From positions 45,129,347 through 45,193,346 of the forward strand of contig CM060337.1 of NCBI GenBank assembly GCA_030674155.1: DNA of 64,000 nucleotides, given 5' to 3'. The position numbers were made by a program, and so were the translations under genes. The notes under the pieces are model-generated. The model ran no database searches, was not told the origin of the DNA, and saw nothing but the letters and a program-made list of their open reading frames with translations. Within the stretch, counting starts at the first letter, position 1. Every line of letters starts with the position of its first letter. Source of the stretch: Stramonita haemastoma. Taxonomy: Eukaryota > Mollusca > Gastropoda > Neogastropoda > Muricidae. Positions 1 through 10,668 of the stretch are shown here, in pieces.

Positions 1-1540
1 GAGCTTGCCCCTCCCAAGAAAAAAAAGGATATCAAGACTATTCCTACTGTTTTTTTTTTTTTTTTTTTAAATTCCTACTATTCTTATCCAGCAAACTGAG
101 ACTGAATACTTTCACTCAGTATGTGTGTGTGTGTGTGTGTGTGTGTGCGCGTACGGTGTGTGTGTGCGTGTGTGTGCATAGAGAGAGAGAGAGAGCGAGA
201 GAGAGAGAGAGGGGTGGGGAGAGTGTGTGAGAGTGTGCATGCATTCACAAGCATTAAAGTGTTTAAGTGAGATTAGTGCTAAATCTCTCTATCCCCCCCA
301 CCCCCTCACTAAACACTTGTCAATCACCTTCACCCACCCTCCATATTACAACAAAAAACCCCAACAACAACAAAACCCCCACAAAAATATTCACAAACAA
401 ATGATGATTTTGGTGTACAAATGAATGACACAACTATGCATGGAGAGAAACTGCATACCTGGGTCAAGGTAAGAGATAGTGTGATTTCTTCAGACAAATA
501 GTTTTCTACCTTTGCTTTGTATGATCTTCAAACTCACCCATCTCAACTTTAGATTTAAGATGGTTCACTAACACAGCTGGGAGAGCAAATGATTATGAGC
601 ATAAAAATGTTTTCATGCCATATTCATAGATCAATGATTGATATTTATTATCCTTTTCAGTTACTACACAGCTGAGAGAGCAAATATTTATGAGCAAAAT
701 GTTCATGCATATTCATAATCAATGATTGATATTATTATAATTTTTCATTTATGTTCAATTATGTAAAGATCTTAACACTTACGACAATGACCTCAAATAG
801 AGATGAGATATAATGACCTAAAAATACTGTGGCTGGCTACCATTGTCTCCTTGCAAACATACTTACAGGGCATGTTATGTATACACGTGTGTGTGCTGAA
901 CTACCAAATTCTAAGCTTTCAAAACTCGGGGAGGGGGGGAGAGGCCTATGTACCATTAAAGCTGTAATTTGATACCAGCATGTCCTCCTCACTTCTGTTA
1001 TGCTATGCCACATAATAACTTGTATAACAAACAAATTCCACTTCATCATGTATCATGACCATCAGATCTTTGACAGACCTTTCTTTACACAGTTTTCAGC
1101 ACTTTCAGTATTCTATTATAAAAGGATCATGTCTTAGTGCAGTTTCAGAGAGATCCATGAATGTTTGGAAGTCAACAGTTTAATGGAGAAAGACGACTCA
1201 AAGATAATTTTATAACAGCAGGGCTGATATGCCAAATTCTTAACCAAAAAGTTTATCTTGATGGGTTATTCTAAATTTAAAACATTCGTGCTACTAGTTC
1301 ATATTTCTTACAGGTTTGCATGAATTCTTTTACCCCCAAATTGATGATCGTGAACTTGAGGTTGATGTTTGTGCAACGTTTCTTTTTCTTACAACTATCA
1401 TGATGATGGCATAGCATTTATACACTTGCATCGACATAAAAACGATATATACAAAGGGGTAACCCCCCCCCCCCCCCAAAATTTTTACATTCTGTAATTT
1501 CACAGGTCTAAGAATCATTAGCGAAAATGACGCCAAGATC
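1..1540. other. Gene-free stretch left of the SR-protein exons
   Basis: No exon could be supported here. It holds a GT tract followed by a GA tract (about 120-212) and a C homopolymer near 1460-1477. Because the SR-protein gene reads leftwards, this stretch may contain its remaining RS-domain exons or 3' UTR, but no arginine/serine-rich reading frame was recognised. Confidence 0.5.
120..212. repeat. GT then GA microsatellite
   Basis: An interrupted GT run is followed directly by a GA run. It is a simple sequence with no coding value. Confidence 0.9.
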
Positions 1541-1559
1541 AAACAACAGCATGGCTTAC

Positions 1560-1584
1560 CTCTCCTTATGCGGCCAGACCAAGA
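1560..1584 (-). other. Candidate micro-exon of the SR-protein gene
   Basis: On the minus strand a pyrimidine tract ending in TAG precedes 25 bases, followed by a strong GTAAGC donor. In the phase left by the previous exon it would terminate after a few codons; in the next frame it reads like a short SR-type peptide (SWSGRIRR). It is either an alternative exon, a miscalled frame, or chance. Confidence 0.25.
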
Positions 1585-1780
1585 CTAGGAAAGAGGAAGT
1601 ACTTGAGTTGTTGCAAATCTGAGACACTTTACAATTGGTTTTATATAATGTTGAAATGCTGACAACACTCACATGAAATACATCATTATCTTAGGAACGT
1701 CAACACTCTCTCTCTATATATATACAGGCTGGTTTATGAATACACCATGGTGGTTGGTGCTAATCTTCCACGTTTGTTAC

Positions 1781-1948
1781 CTTGATCGGCGGGGCATTCT
1801 GTAGTCGTCATACACGGGACTGCTTCGGCCTCGGGGACCCCCCCCATAGCCCCCCCCCCCACCACTTGACCTCCTGGGAGGACTCCTCCTGTCAGTGCGA
1901 CGTCTGCCATTGGACATTTCCACACGAACCCGACCACCATTGATTCTC
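1781..1948 (-). CDS. SR-protein exon: end of RRM and Gly/Arg-rich hinge
   Basis: The acceptor TTTACAG ends at 1949 and the donor GTAACA starts at 1780. Joined to the previous exon it reads [20 protein letters not shown], the expected end of an SRSF3-type RRM. It contains G homopolymers of about 11 and 8 bases, so its length could be sensitive to sequencing error, but the frame stays sensible on both sides. Confidence 0.9.
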
Positions 1949-3530
1949 CTGTAAATGACAGCCACACTTTGGTTTAACCTGCATGTACCGTCTTGCTGAA
2001 AAAAAATATAACAGCAGCATCTAATTTCCTAACATTGTAAAATAAAAGTCTCCTTGAGACTGTTTCAATGGATATAGTGTATAGTGAACTTGGTGGAGGC
2101 TTCAGAGTACAACTAAGTGTTAAGTTATTCACAAGAAGACTGGCAACACAAAGTGATAAACACTAGGCATGTATTTGAGGAGAAAAACAAGTGACAGAGG
2201 AGGAGAGAGAAACTACTTTTGGTGAACTTTATAATCCTATACTCTACCCCTTTCTCTACTATCACATTCCCCACCCCTCTAAATCCACACATGTTGGCAA
2301 ACCTGCCAAGCTCCACTCAGTTATTATTATATGTAAAGCTGACCATCAAAGTCACACTTGACCTGTGGCTTCCACAGAATACATGTTCACACAATCGCTT
2401 AACTATTCTGAGCATTCACCTGGACTGCAAGTTATCAAACTCCAACATAATTATTATTTTTTGTCTTCTGATCTTTACACAACCAGCCACCAATGTACAT
2501 CAGTAGCCTCCTAAATTGAAAATCTCGGCTAGAATGTAAATCAAAACAAAAAATGATTGGTAATGTACCAAAATCAGAGAGCCATTACGGTGAAATAAAT
2601 AGAGCATAAAGTGAAGCACTCAATGTTGAGGAGGTGATAGGAGAAAAATCTTAAACAATTGTCAGATTTAAATTCTGGCCCCCTGTCTGTCATTATCAAC
2701 AGAGCCCTATTTTGCTTTCTGAATCACATCTTTTGAGTTTTTATATTCTTCACCATCTTGTTTTCAAAGTGAAGTGCAAATCTATGGTAAAAGGGAAACA
2801 ACAGCCAGTCAGAATTTGTGCTTAGCCCATGAGAAATATTGACAGGAAATGGCTCTTCATTAATTTTACTTTTAAAATATAAGCTCTATTTTTTTAAATA
2901 CGTAAACATCCACACAGCAGCCATGCTGGCACACCCATCATTCAGCAATACAGCCTCTGTTTATTTTTTGTGCCAAGTGGGGCATACTGTGCTCACTGTT
3001 TTGCACCCATAAGATTAAACATACTCAAAGTCCACATTGGCACAGCCTAGAATCATCACTCTTGATTTATTATAGCTGTCCTACAATACTACAATTAATT
3101 AAAAGAGCTTCTAAAACACCATGCAGCATTCACGCATATATAGTTATTCAGAAATTCGTATATAATGGCTGTCAATTATGCAAATAATTTCCCTTGTCAA
3201 TCTTTCACCATAAAGCATAAAATTGATCTCAATAAATCCCACACAGTAACACAATACACCATTTTTTTTGTTGCCTTCTTTACATTAACTTATGCTCCCC
3301 CCCCCACAAACCAACCCAAAACCCCAAACTTACGTCCCATCCAAGGCTCTGACAGCATCCTGTGCATCTCGTGCATCTTCGAATTCCACAAAGGCAAAAC
3401 CTGGGGGTTTCCGAGCAACCCACACACTGTGTAAAGGTCCATACTTTGCAAACTTTTCTTCTATTTCTTCTTTCGTGGCCCCATAGCCCAGTTCACCTAC
3501 GTAAACCTTGCACTTCGGGTCACGCGCCAT
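1781..3530 (-). CDS. SR splicing factor, SRSF3/SRSF7/RBP1 type (partial)
   Basis: Two minus-strand exons (3530-3334 and 1948-1781) join in phase and encode about 121 residues from ATG. Residues 7-80 form an RNA-recognition motif with RNP2 (KVYVGEL) and RNP1 (PPGFAFVEF), then [12 protein letters not shown]. This is the signature of the SRSF3/SRSF7/Drosophila RBP1 group, nuclear proteins that bind pre-mRNA exons and recruit the spliceosome. After the RRM comes an Arg/Ser/Gly-rich hinge (about residues 82-121, with a Gly5-Tyr-Gly3 stretch). No CCHC zinc knuckle of the SRSF7 kind is seen. The second exon ends in a proper GTAACA donor in phase 2, so an RS tail should follow but was not resolved. 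The start was chosen because [14 protein letters not shown] matches the family N-terminus and sits six bases after a good acceptor (TTTGCAG). SRSF3 and SRSF7 cannot be separated without the tail. Confidence 0.9.
1949..3333 (-). other. Intron of the SR-protein gene
   Basis: AT-rich sequence between two supported exons. No repeat family or conserved element was recognised in it. Confidence 0.75.
3334..3530 (-). CDS. SR-protein exon with most of the RRM
   Basis: It runs from ATG (3530-3528) to the donor GTAAGT starting at 3333. It is 197 nt and ends in phase 2 within the Thr codon of LDGT. The six bases before the ATG (3536-3531) follow a TTTGCAG acceptor, so an upstream non-coding exon is likely. 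Confidence 0.92.
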
Positions 3531-3767
3531 TCTGCTCTGCAAATCACAAAGTAAACAGTTATCAATTTTTTTTTTTCTACCCGAGTTATTGGTGGGCAAA
3601 AACGGTCAATTTTTATAATTATACAATAATCTTACCATTGTGAACGTCAAAAGCTCGAGCAAAACAACAATTGGAAAAAAATTATTGTTCAATACATAAC
3701 CAACAGCCCCCCCCCCCCCCCCCCCCCCGGCACACACCTTTGGCTAGACCTCTGACTGAGGTTCATG

Positions 3768-4080
3768 AATAGATTTCTTTTCTTTCATTTCAAGGATAAT
3801 GGAATAAGCACTCGTGCGCTTTTTCACATCCAATCCCTGAGTGTATGCAGTTTTGTCAATTTTCTCACTCGTTCCTACCGGTACACAATGCCAATGGCTT
3901 GCTCTTCCAAAAAGTGGAACGGGTTTTAACATGTGCGCAAGATGTTCTGCATGTGTCCACACACAGCACCTTAGTCTCATCCAAATGACTTTTGGGGAGA
4001 GTGGAGTTGGCACTGATGTTAACTCCAGAGGAAAACTCCTAGAACGAGACTTGAACTTGGGTCAGCATATCACAAGCACT
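3768..4080 (-). mobile_element. SINE, family A, reverse copy
   Basis: It shares its whole length with the copies at 4241, 10248, 37180 and 60752: a GGATAATGGAATAAGCACT tail, the block with GTGCGCAAGATGTTCTGC, then AGTGGAGT...GATGTTAACTCCAG. The tRNA-like head is decayed. It lies just upstream of the SR-protein gene. Confidence 0.8.
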
Positions 4081-4240
4081 ATCATGGCTATGCTTACCCA
4101 ATCTTCTGTTTTTGCCCACCATGAAGGCAGCCATATTCTGACTTCAGGATGTCAAAGCATGACACCAGTGTGAATGCATTAAAAAAAAAAAAAATCATAT
4201 CCTTTCCCATCTGCACACAACAGCCTACTCTTCTGAGAGG

Positions 4241-4600
4241 GGGGCGGATAGCCTAGTGGTCAGAACATTGCGCTGGCAATTTGAAGACCCGGGTTCAAGT
4301 CCGGTCGAGGAAATTTTCTTCCTGGAGTTAACATCAGTGCTGACTCCACTCTCCCCAAAAGTCCTTCAGATGAGACTTTAAACCGAGGCCCCGTGTGCGA
4401 ACGCACGCAGAACATCTTGCGCACACGTTAAATCCTGTTCCGCTTTTCATAAGAGTAGGCCATCATGTGCCGGTGGGAACAGATAACAATATTTACAAAA
4501 CTGCATACACACGGGGACCGGATGAAAAAAAAAGCACGATTGCTTATTCTGTTATCCAAGATATAAAAGAATAAATAAATATAAAAGAATGAATAAATAT
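4241..4600 (+). mobile_element. SINE, family A, full-length tRNA-headed copy
   Basis: The head has pol III promoter boxes of tRNA type: an A box around TAGCCTAGTGGTC (4252-4264) and a B box GGTTCAAGTCC (4293-4303). The family body follows (GGAGTTAACATCAG..., CGCACGCAGAACATCTTGCG, GTGCCGGTGGGAACAG) and then an A-rich tail. It is the best-preserved reference copy of this family in the window. Confidence 0.88.
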
Positions 4601-5749
4601 TTAAAAATATAAATAAAGGCAGAACACAGAGAACAGGTTTTAAAGAGTCACCACCAATGTTAACAGGGGGGTGGGGTGGGGGTGGGGGAATTCCTTTGAA
4701 TACTCAGAATAGGCATCTTGATGGTAGCTCAGATCAGAGCACAATGCACTCAGATCACGAGCACAACACTCTAACCACTAGGCTATCCTGTCCCTCCCAA
4801 TACACGAATGAGACAACAAACTTTAAAATAATTTTTATAAATTAATATAAGAAGGCATGCACAACTGGGACACATGGCAAAATCCAATGGACCTTTCTTT
4901 CAAAACCATGGCTGGTGTAAAAAATAACACATTCTCCCAGGTCATTATGTAGATTGGGATACATGCGTGTGCTCCTGCATGCAAGCATGTGTATGTGTCA
5001 TTGTGTGTGAGAGACGGTGTGTGTACACTGTACAACATTGTGTGGTGTGCATGCATTCACACGATACATCCTCTGTGTGGTCGGGGAGGGGTGGGGTGGT
5101 TTTTATTTGAAATTGTCATGAAATGTTCATACTTATTATGGTTTCTTATTTAAGGTTTTCGAGTTAATGATTTCTATCAAATCCTGTACCTGTCAGTGAT
5201 GTACTTAGTAAAGTTCTGCCCTTCGTAGGATGAATAATTCAATTATTTTTTACTTTTCCGACTGGACCCCTCGCCTGATTTCTATAACGCTAATGTAGTT
5301 TCAGGGTTATAAGCACACACAGGCATAAAAACCAGACGTATCTACTACCTAGATGGCTTCTCTCTGCCTCACACAGTAGCTGTTAAGAACAAAGGTGATA
5401 CCAAAATCACTTAAAACCATACAAACGAAATTTCAGGTTTGGCCTAGGCCTACTCACCGTGTCGATCGGTTATTCCAAAAGTGATTAGCCTACAGGATTG
5501 TAGAAGTAAGCAAAATATGAGGAGCGGGAACTTAGCGAAACAAAGTAACAACCCATGTGTTTTCGAGAAATTGAGGTGGTGAATTACATGTGAACAGAGC
5601 CTCAAATTAAGCTTGCAGTATTTGTAGAAAATATTTCCCTGTTTTTATATCATTTCGAAATGAAAGAAATATTGTAGACCCAGATCAGTCAGTGACTCTT
5701 TTTCTTTTTTGTGTTTTTGTTGACGCATGCGCAAATTGAATTTTTACCT
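4601..5749. other. Gene-free stretch upstream of the SR-protein gene
   Basis: No exon is supported. It contains G-rich and GT-rich low-complexity patches near 4660-4690 and 4990-5030. It may include the SR-protein promoter and 5' UTR. Confidence 0.4.
5722..5733. promoter_or_regulatory. NRF1-like palindromic site
   Basis: GACGCATGCGCA resembles the GCGCATGCGC core bound by NRF1, which is typical of CpG-type housekeeping promoters. It lies between the minus-strand SR-protein gene and the plus-strand dispanin gene. Single motifs of this kind occur by chance, so this is only a candidate. Confidence 0.25.
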
Positions 5750-7033
5750 GCAAGTTCGTGCTCAATCGCTTCCGTATTGTTGAATGGTGGAATGAAAGTT
5801 GTCGTTTGCTGTGTAAAGAGTCTGTTTTGTCCAGTTTTAAAGGTAAAATGGAGTATACAACGCTGAAGAATTAGAAAAATGGTGTTATAGACTACCACAT
5901 TTCATTCTATGTCAGTTTAAAGCGATGAATTGCTTTACTTTCATTTGAATCTTGACCAGTTTGAAATTATCTTTTTTTCTTCTGTAAATAGTGTAAATTT
6001 CCACCGATTTTTACCCAAGCTGTTAAAACTCAGAGGAGAAACTTAACAATAACAACAAATGTACCCGAACACTTGTGTGAGCTTGTGCCTAGAGCTGTGT
6101 GTCTGTGGGTGTGTCTCTGTGTGTGTGTGTGTGTGTCAGTGTGTGTGTGTGTGTGTGTGAGACAAGAGTTATTCAATCATGATTAATGTCTGTGACTAAG
6201 TGATTCGATAATGAAAACAGTTTTAATAATAATCATTTTTAAGTCCCTCAAGTCAAACTCGAAGGGAGGTTCAGGTTGGTCATCTTAGTGACACAACCAC
6301 AACAAATGATCAAGACACATGATAAAAAATGATAATAGCACAGTTTTGTCCTGATGGGGGTTCATTAAGTGTTGATGTGGTTCAGTGACACTGGTAAAAA
6401 AATTTTTCTCAAAAATAACAAGAAACATTTTTCCACAAATAATATGGGTCTACTTTTTTGTTGCTTAGAATCTCACCTGGAACTTGGTGGAAGGCTTGAT
6501 GAAGTATACTATAATCTACTATAAAAGTAAAAAGAACAGAAACTGCGAATACCGAAATGAAATATAGGCTGAGAATAATATGTGTGCATGCATTTGTGCA
6601 TGCATGCGTTTATGTGTGCACTGCTTATGCCCACCTTTAATCCAAGGGAATAAAAATGATTCATTATGAATTGTAAAGATGTTTCATTTATTTTATATAT
6701 TATACATTTCTTATTTTTATTTATTTTTATTTTTGAGGTTAATAAAATTAGCACTGGAATGTGCTTTTTTTAAGCCTTTTTTCTTACATCCAGTACCCAG
6801 ACATACACTGAAGTTGGGTCTATAGCCGCATATGGCTATCAAAATTATGGTGGGCAGAAACAGGTGCATACATCATGTCATTATATATTATTGTTAAAAT
6901 CTCACCATGGCTGTATTAAACCTCAGAACTCTGGCCTAGGAATGGAAAAAAAAGATGAGCATGTGCCCATGCAGGATACATGCGAAAACTATATAATCAT
7001 TACGTGTGTGTATGTGTGTGTGTGTGTGTGTGT

Positions 7034-7076
<43 letters not shown>

Positions 7077-7378
7077 ACATAATACATTTGTGTGGAATGA
7101 GATGTATTCATGTAGACTTTTGCTTGACTTTAAACTGTGCATACCATGCAATGATGCAAGAATGTGCAATTTAATGATTAAATTTAATAAATTAAACCTG
7201 TCCTATTATTCACTTTTTAAAAAAAATCTGTTTTCGTGTGTTTACTATTATTTCAGTTGTTTTCTTTTTGTTTTCAGCCAAGTCTCAGAAACAGCCTCTT
7301 TATATACAATATGTCCTTGGAATAAGGGGCTATTGTCTTAGGTAATAGAGTAGTGCTGATGTGATGATGCAGCTTACA
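5750..7378 (+). repeat. Direct tandem duplication, copy 1
   Basis: It aligns collinearly with 8117-9530: shared blocks include TTTTAAAGGTAAAATG, TTGCTTTACTTTCATT, ATCTTTTTTTCTTCTG, AGCTGTTAAAACTCAG and the ATGTGTGCATGCATTTGTGC stretch, up to TGATGATGC near 7365. It contains GT tracts (6118-6158, 7003-7075) and a copy of the short E repeat near 6795-6945. No coding exon was found in it. Confidence 0.85.
7003..7075. repeat. GT microsatellite
   Basis: A nearly pure GT run inside duplication copy 1. The equivalent place in copy 2 (about 9215-9240) has almost no GT run. Confidence 0.9.
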
Positions 7379-7800
7379 GTTCTAATGTTCAGAGTTCAGC
7401 TGCCACAGCACAGCCATAGATGAACCACTGACTATGCAGTATGCTGAGTGATTATGTTGTATGTATTCAAATAATTCTGTGTTATGTGTTTTAAGTTGTA
7501 CATTTTCAAGTTCTATATCAATGGTTTATGCATACATTGCAGTGTTGATTCTAGGGTGCGCCCTTGCGGGATTCCCGCATTTTTTTCAACTTTGCCGCAA
7601 AATAATGTGACCAGTGCGCCCTGACGGACGCAAAAAAACTGTGGATAGCGCATATTTGAACAAACAGTGCGCCCCCGCAACTGCCGTTTGTATAGTTTCA
7701 AAATAGCGCTACATGCTGGGTCATTACGTTCATACCCCAGGGACAGCAGGATGCACTGATTAGCGCCCACAGTCATCAAAATCGTCACCCAGCGCTGGTC

Positions 7801-7878
7801 TGACGTCATTTTCTGACTCATTTACGTCATTGCGTCATTTTTCAAAGGAGCCGTGAACCCCTGAAACAAGTGACGTCA
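7801..7878. promoter_or_regulatory. Cluster of CRE and AP-1-like sites
   Basis: Two perfect palindromic CREs (TGACGTCA at 7801-7808 and 7871-7878), an AP-1 site TGACTCA (7814-7820), and half or variant CREs TTACGTCA (7822-7829) and TGCGTCA (7831-7837) fall within 78 bases. CREB/ATF and AP-1 bZIP factors bind such motifs. The cluster is about 1.9 kb upstream of the dispanin start codon and between the two duplication copies, so it could be an enhancer or promoter for that gene; the target is inferred. Confidence 0.55.
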
Positions 7879-8048
7879 TTGTGACAGAGATCGTTAGTGG
7901 TAGAAGCCGTGTCCCGGCAGGCTTCAAAGCTGGCAGACCTAAGAGTTTTCAGGGCGGTTTTTCAGATCTGGCTAGACAAGTAACCCGTGCATGCCAACAA
8001 TGATGGCATAGGGTAGACTATCGGCTGGAGATATCAAAATGATTTTTA

Positions 8049-8083
<35 letters not shown>

Positions 8084-8116
8084 TCCCTCCTTCTTTCACC
8101 CCCCACTCCAATTATT

Positions 8117-9530
8117 CTTCTGCAAGTTGTGCAATCGTCGTAAATTTGATATGTAATTAGTTTCTTTTCTGTTAAGATCTGATTTGCTCTTTTAAAGGTA
8201 AAATGATCTATCACATCCTGACAATTAGAAAACTGGTTTTACTCCATCATTCTCATTCTATGTCTTAAGCGATGATTGCTTTACTTTCATTCTGATCTTG
8301 ACCATTGCAAACTATCTTTTTTTCTTCTGAAGAGGGAATCACATTTTTACCAAGCTGTTAAAACTCAGGGAGTATACCTTATCTAGATCAATGTACCCAA
8401 CACTAGTGGAATATCAAAAGTGCTTTGCCCCCCCCCCGGGTGTCTCTGTGTTTCTGTGTGTGTATGTGGATGTGTGTGTGAACGGTTATCAAATGATAAT
8501 GTCACTAAGTGATCGATAATTAACATTTTATATAATCATCTTTTGTCCCATCAAGTCAAATCTAAGTTCCCAGTCGTCATCTTGAGTGACAACTCAACAA
8601 ATGACAAGATCATGATAAAATGTAATAGCACGTTTTGTCCTGATCGGGTTCTTATTTCGATGTGGTTCAGTAACAGTGCTATAAAATCTTCCAAATACAA
8701 GAACATTCTTCTCACAAATATATCTGGGTCTCTTCTTTCTTGCTTGCTCACTCTGACTGTCGAAGCTTATGGTATCTATAATCTCTATAAAAGTAAAAAG
8801 AACAGAACTGCGATACCGAAATGAATAGGCTGAGATAATATGTGTGCATGCATTTGTGCATGCATGCGTGTATGTGTGCACGGTGAGCGCGGTGTAGTCA
8901 AGGGAAAAAATGATCATTATGAATTTAAAGATGTCATTATTTTATTTGACTTTTTTTTTATATTAGTTTATTTTTCGATTATAAAATAGTGGAATAGCAA
9001 ATTTGAACCTTTATTTCTTCATCCTACCCTCTCACTGAATTTCCTACTCCCTATACTCCAGCCTCAATTCGCCGGGCAAACACCAGGTGCATACTCATTC
9101 ATTATCATACTTCTCATTACTCTACCATGCTGTATTACCTCTCACTGCCTAGGAATGAAAAAAACACGTGAACATCTGTCCCTGTCTTACTGTGTAAAAC
9201 TAAAAATCATACGTCTGTATGTGTGTGATGTGTGTATGCTCTGTCTTGATGTTGATTTGCTTCGCCCTGCTGTGTTTTTCATATCACCATGTGTGCAAAA
9301 TCGCTTTCATGTGACTTTGCTTACTAAACTGTCTACTCCATCAAAATTGTATTTACTAATGAAATTTAATAATTCTTCTATTCTCACTTTTAAAAAAAAT
9401 CTTTTTATGTGTATCACTGTTATTCTAAGTGTTTTTTTTTTAACCAAGTCTCTGAAACACCATCTTTTATCTTGATAAGGGTGTTGAATAGTATATAATA
9501 GAGTAGTGCTATGTGATGATGCGTTACATG
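8117..9530 (+). repeat. Direct tandem duplication, copy 2, shortened
   Basis: This is the second copy of the segment at 5750-7378, about 13% shorter through many dispersed small losses rather than one deletion. It ends about 215 bases before the dispanin ATG. Either it is an old duplicate under no constraint, or an under-corrected sequence block inserted by assembly. Confidence 0.8.
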
Positions 9531-9716
9531 TCAAGTCAAAGTAAACTTCAACCTGTCCATGATTTACATGATAGACAGAGGTGAGTGTAGGTGAATCAAA
9601 TATTTGTTCTTTGGGCTTTAGTGCCCTTTTATTCATATCAAGGTTATGCATACGATTGTATGATCTGAGATTCGAAAAAGAATAATTCATAAATTAAATA
9701 TGTGCCTGAATGCTGT

Positions 9717-9724
9717 TATAAAAG
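9717..9724 (+). promoter_or_regulatory. TATA-like element before the dispanin start codon
   Basis: TATAAAAG lies 31 bases before the chosen ATG. If used as a TATA box it would leave almost no 5' UTR, so it may be chance; a CATCAG acceptor-like end right before the ATG (9741-9746) is the competing reading. Confidence 0.25.
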
Positions 9725-9747
9725 GAAAAAAAAATCTGTCATCAGAC

Positions 9748-9970
9748 ATGGCATACTATGGCCAACCAGGGGGCATGACCACCCCCAACCAGCCTGATGT
9801 CTACAACACCAGCTCCAAGCAGATTCTGGTGACCCGAGACCCGGTTTACGGCCATCCTTCTATTCAAAATGGCATCTTTGTAGGTCGCAAGCCTCCATCA
9901 CATTTTGTCCTGGCCATTATAGTGACTCTCATCAACCCATTTCTGGGGCCTGTTGCTCTCCTGTTTGCAT
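9748..9970 (+). CDS. Dispanin exon 1
   Basis: It runs from ATG to the donor GTAAGTTCC at 9971. It is 223 nt and ends in phase 1 after the first base of a Tyr codon (LLFA-Y). Confidence 0.85.
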
Positions 9971-10213
9971 GTAAGTTCCTTTGGAGGCTGGTTGCTTTGC
10001 TAGAGCCATTTTTGTTGTTGTTGTTGTTCCTCACCGAGGTCTCTGAGGTTCATCAATGGCGAGGATTTTGCGCATGACTATTTTTCTTTCCCCACCATTT
10101 AGGTAGTCATGTTCTGACTTTCTCATCCGAAGGACTTTTGGGGGGAGTGGAATCAACACTGATGTAAACTCCAGGGGAAAATATCCCCCTGAACAAGATT
10201 CAAACCCAGATGT

Positions 10214-10251
<38 letters not shown>

Positions 10252-10627
10252 CTTTTATATTGCGGATAATGGAACAAGCACTCATGCGCTTTTTTTCATC
10301 TAGTCCTCACGTGTATGCAGTTTTTGTAAATATTGTCATCTGTTCCCACCGGCACATAATGGCCTACTCTTAGTCTTACTAAAAGTGGAACAGGATTTAA
10401 CGTGTGTGCAAGATGTTCTGCGTGTGTTCGAACATGGGGTCTCGATGTACAGTCTCATCCGAAGGACTTTTAGGGACAGTGGAGTCAGCACTGATGTTAA
10501 CTCCAGGGGAAAAATCCCCTCAACCGGGAATCAAACTCGGGTTGTCAAATTGCGAGTGCAATGTTCTGACCACTAGGCTATCCCGTCTCCCGGTGTTTGT
10601 TTTGCGTGTGTGTGTGTGTGTGTGTGT

Positions 10628-10668
<41 letters not shown>

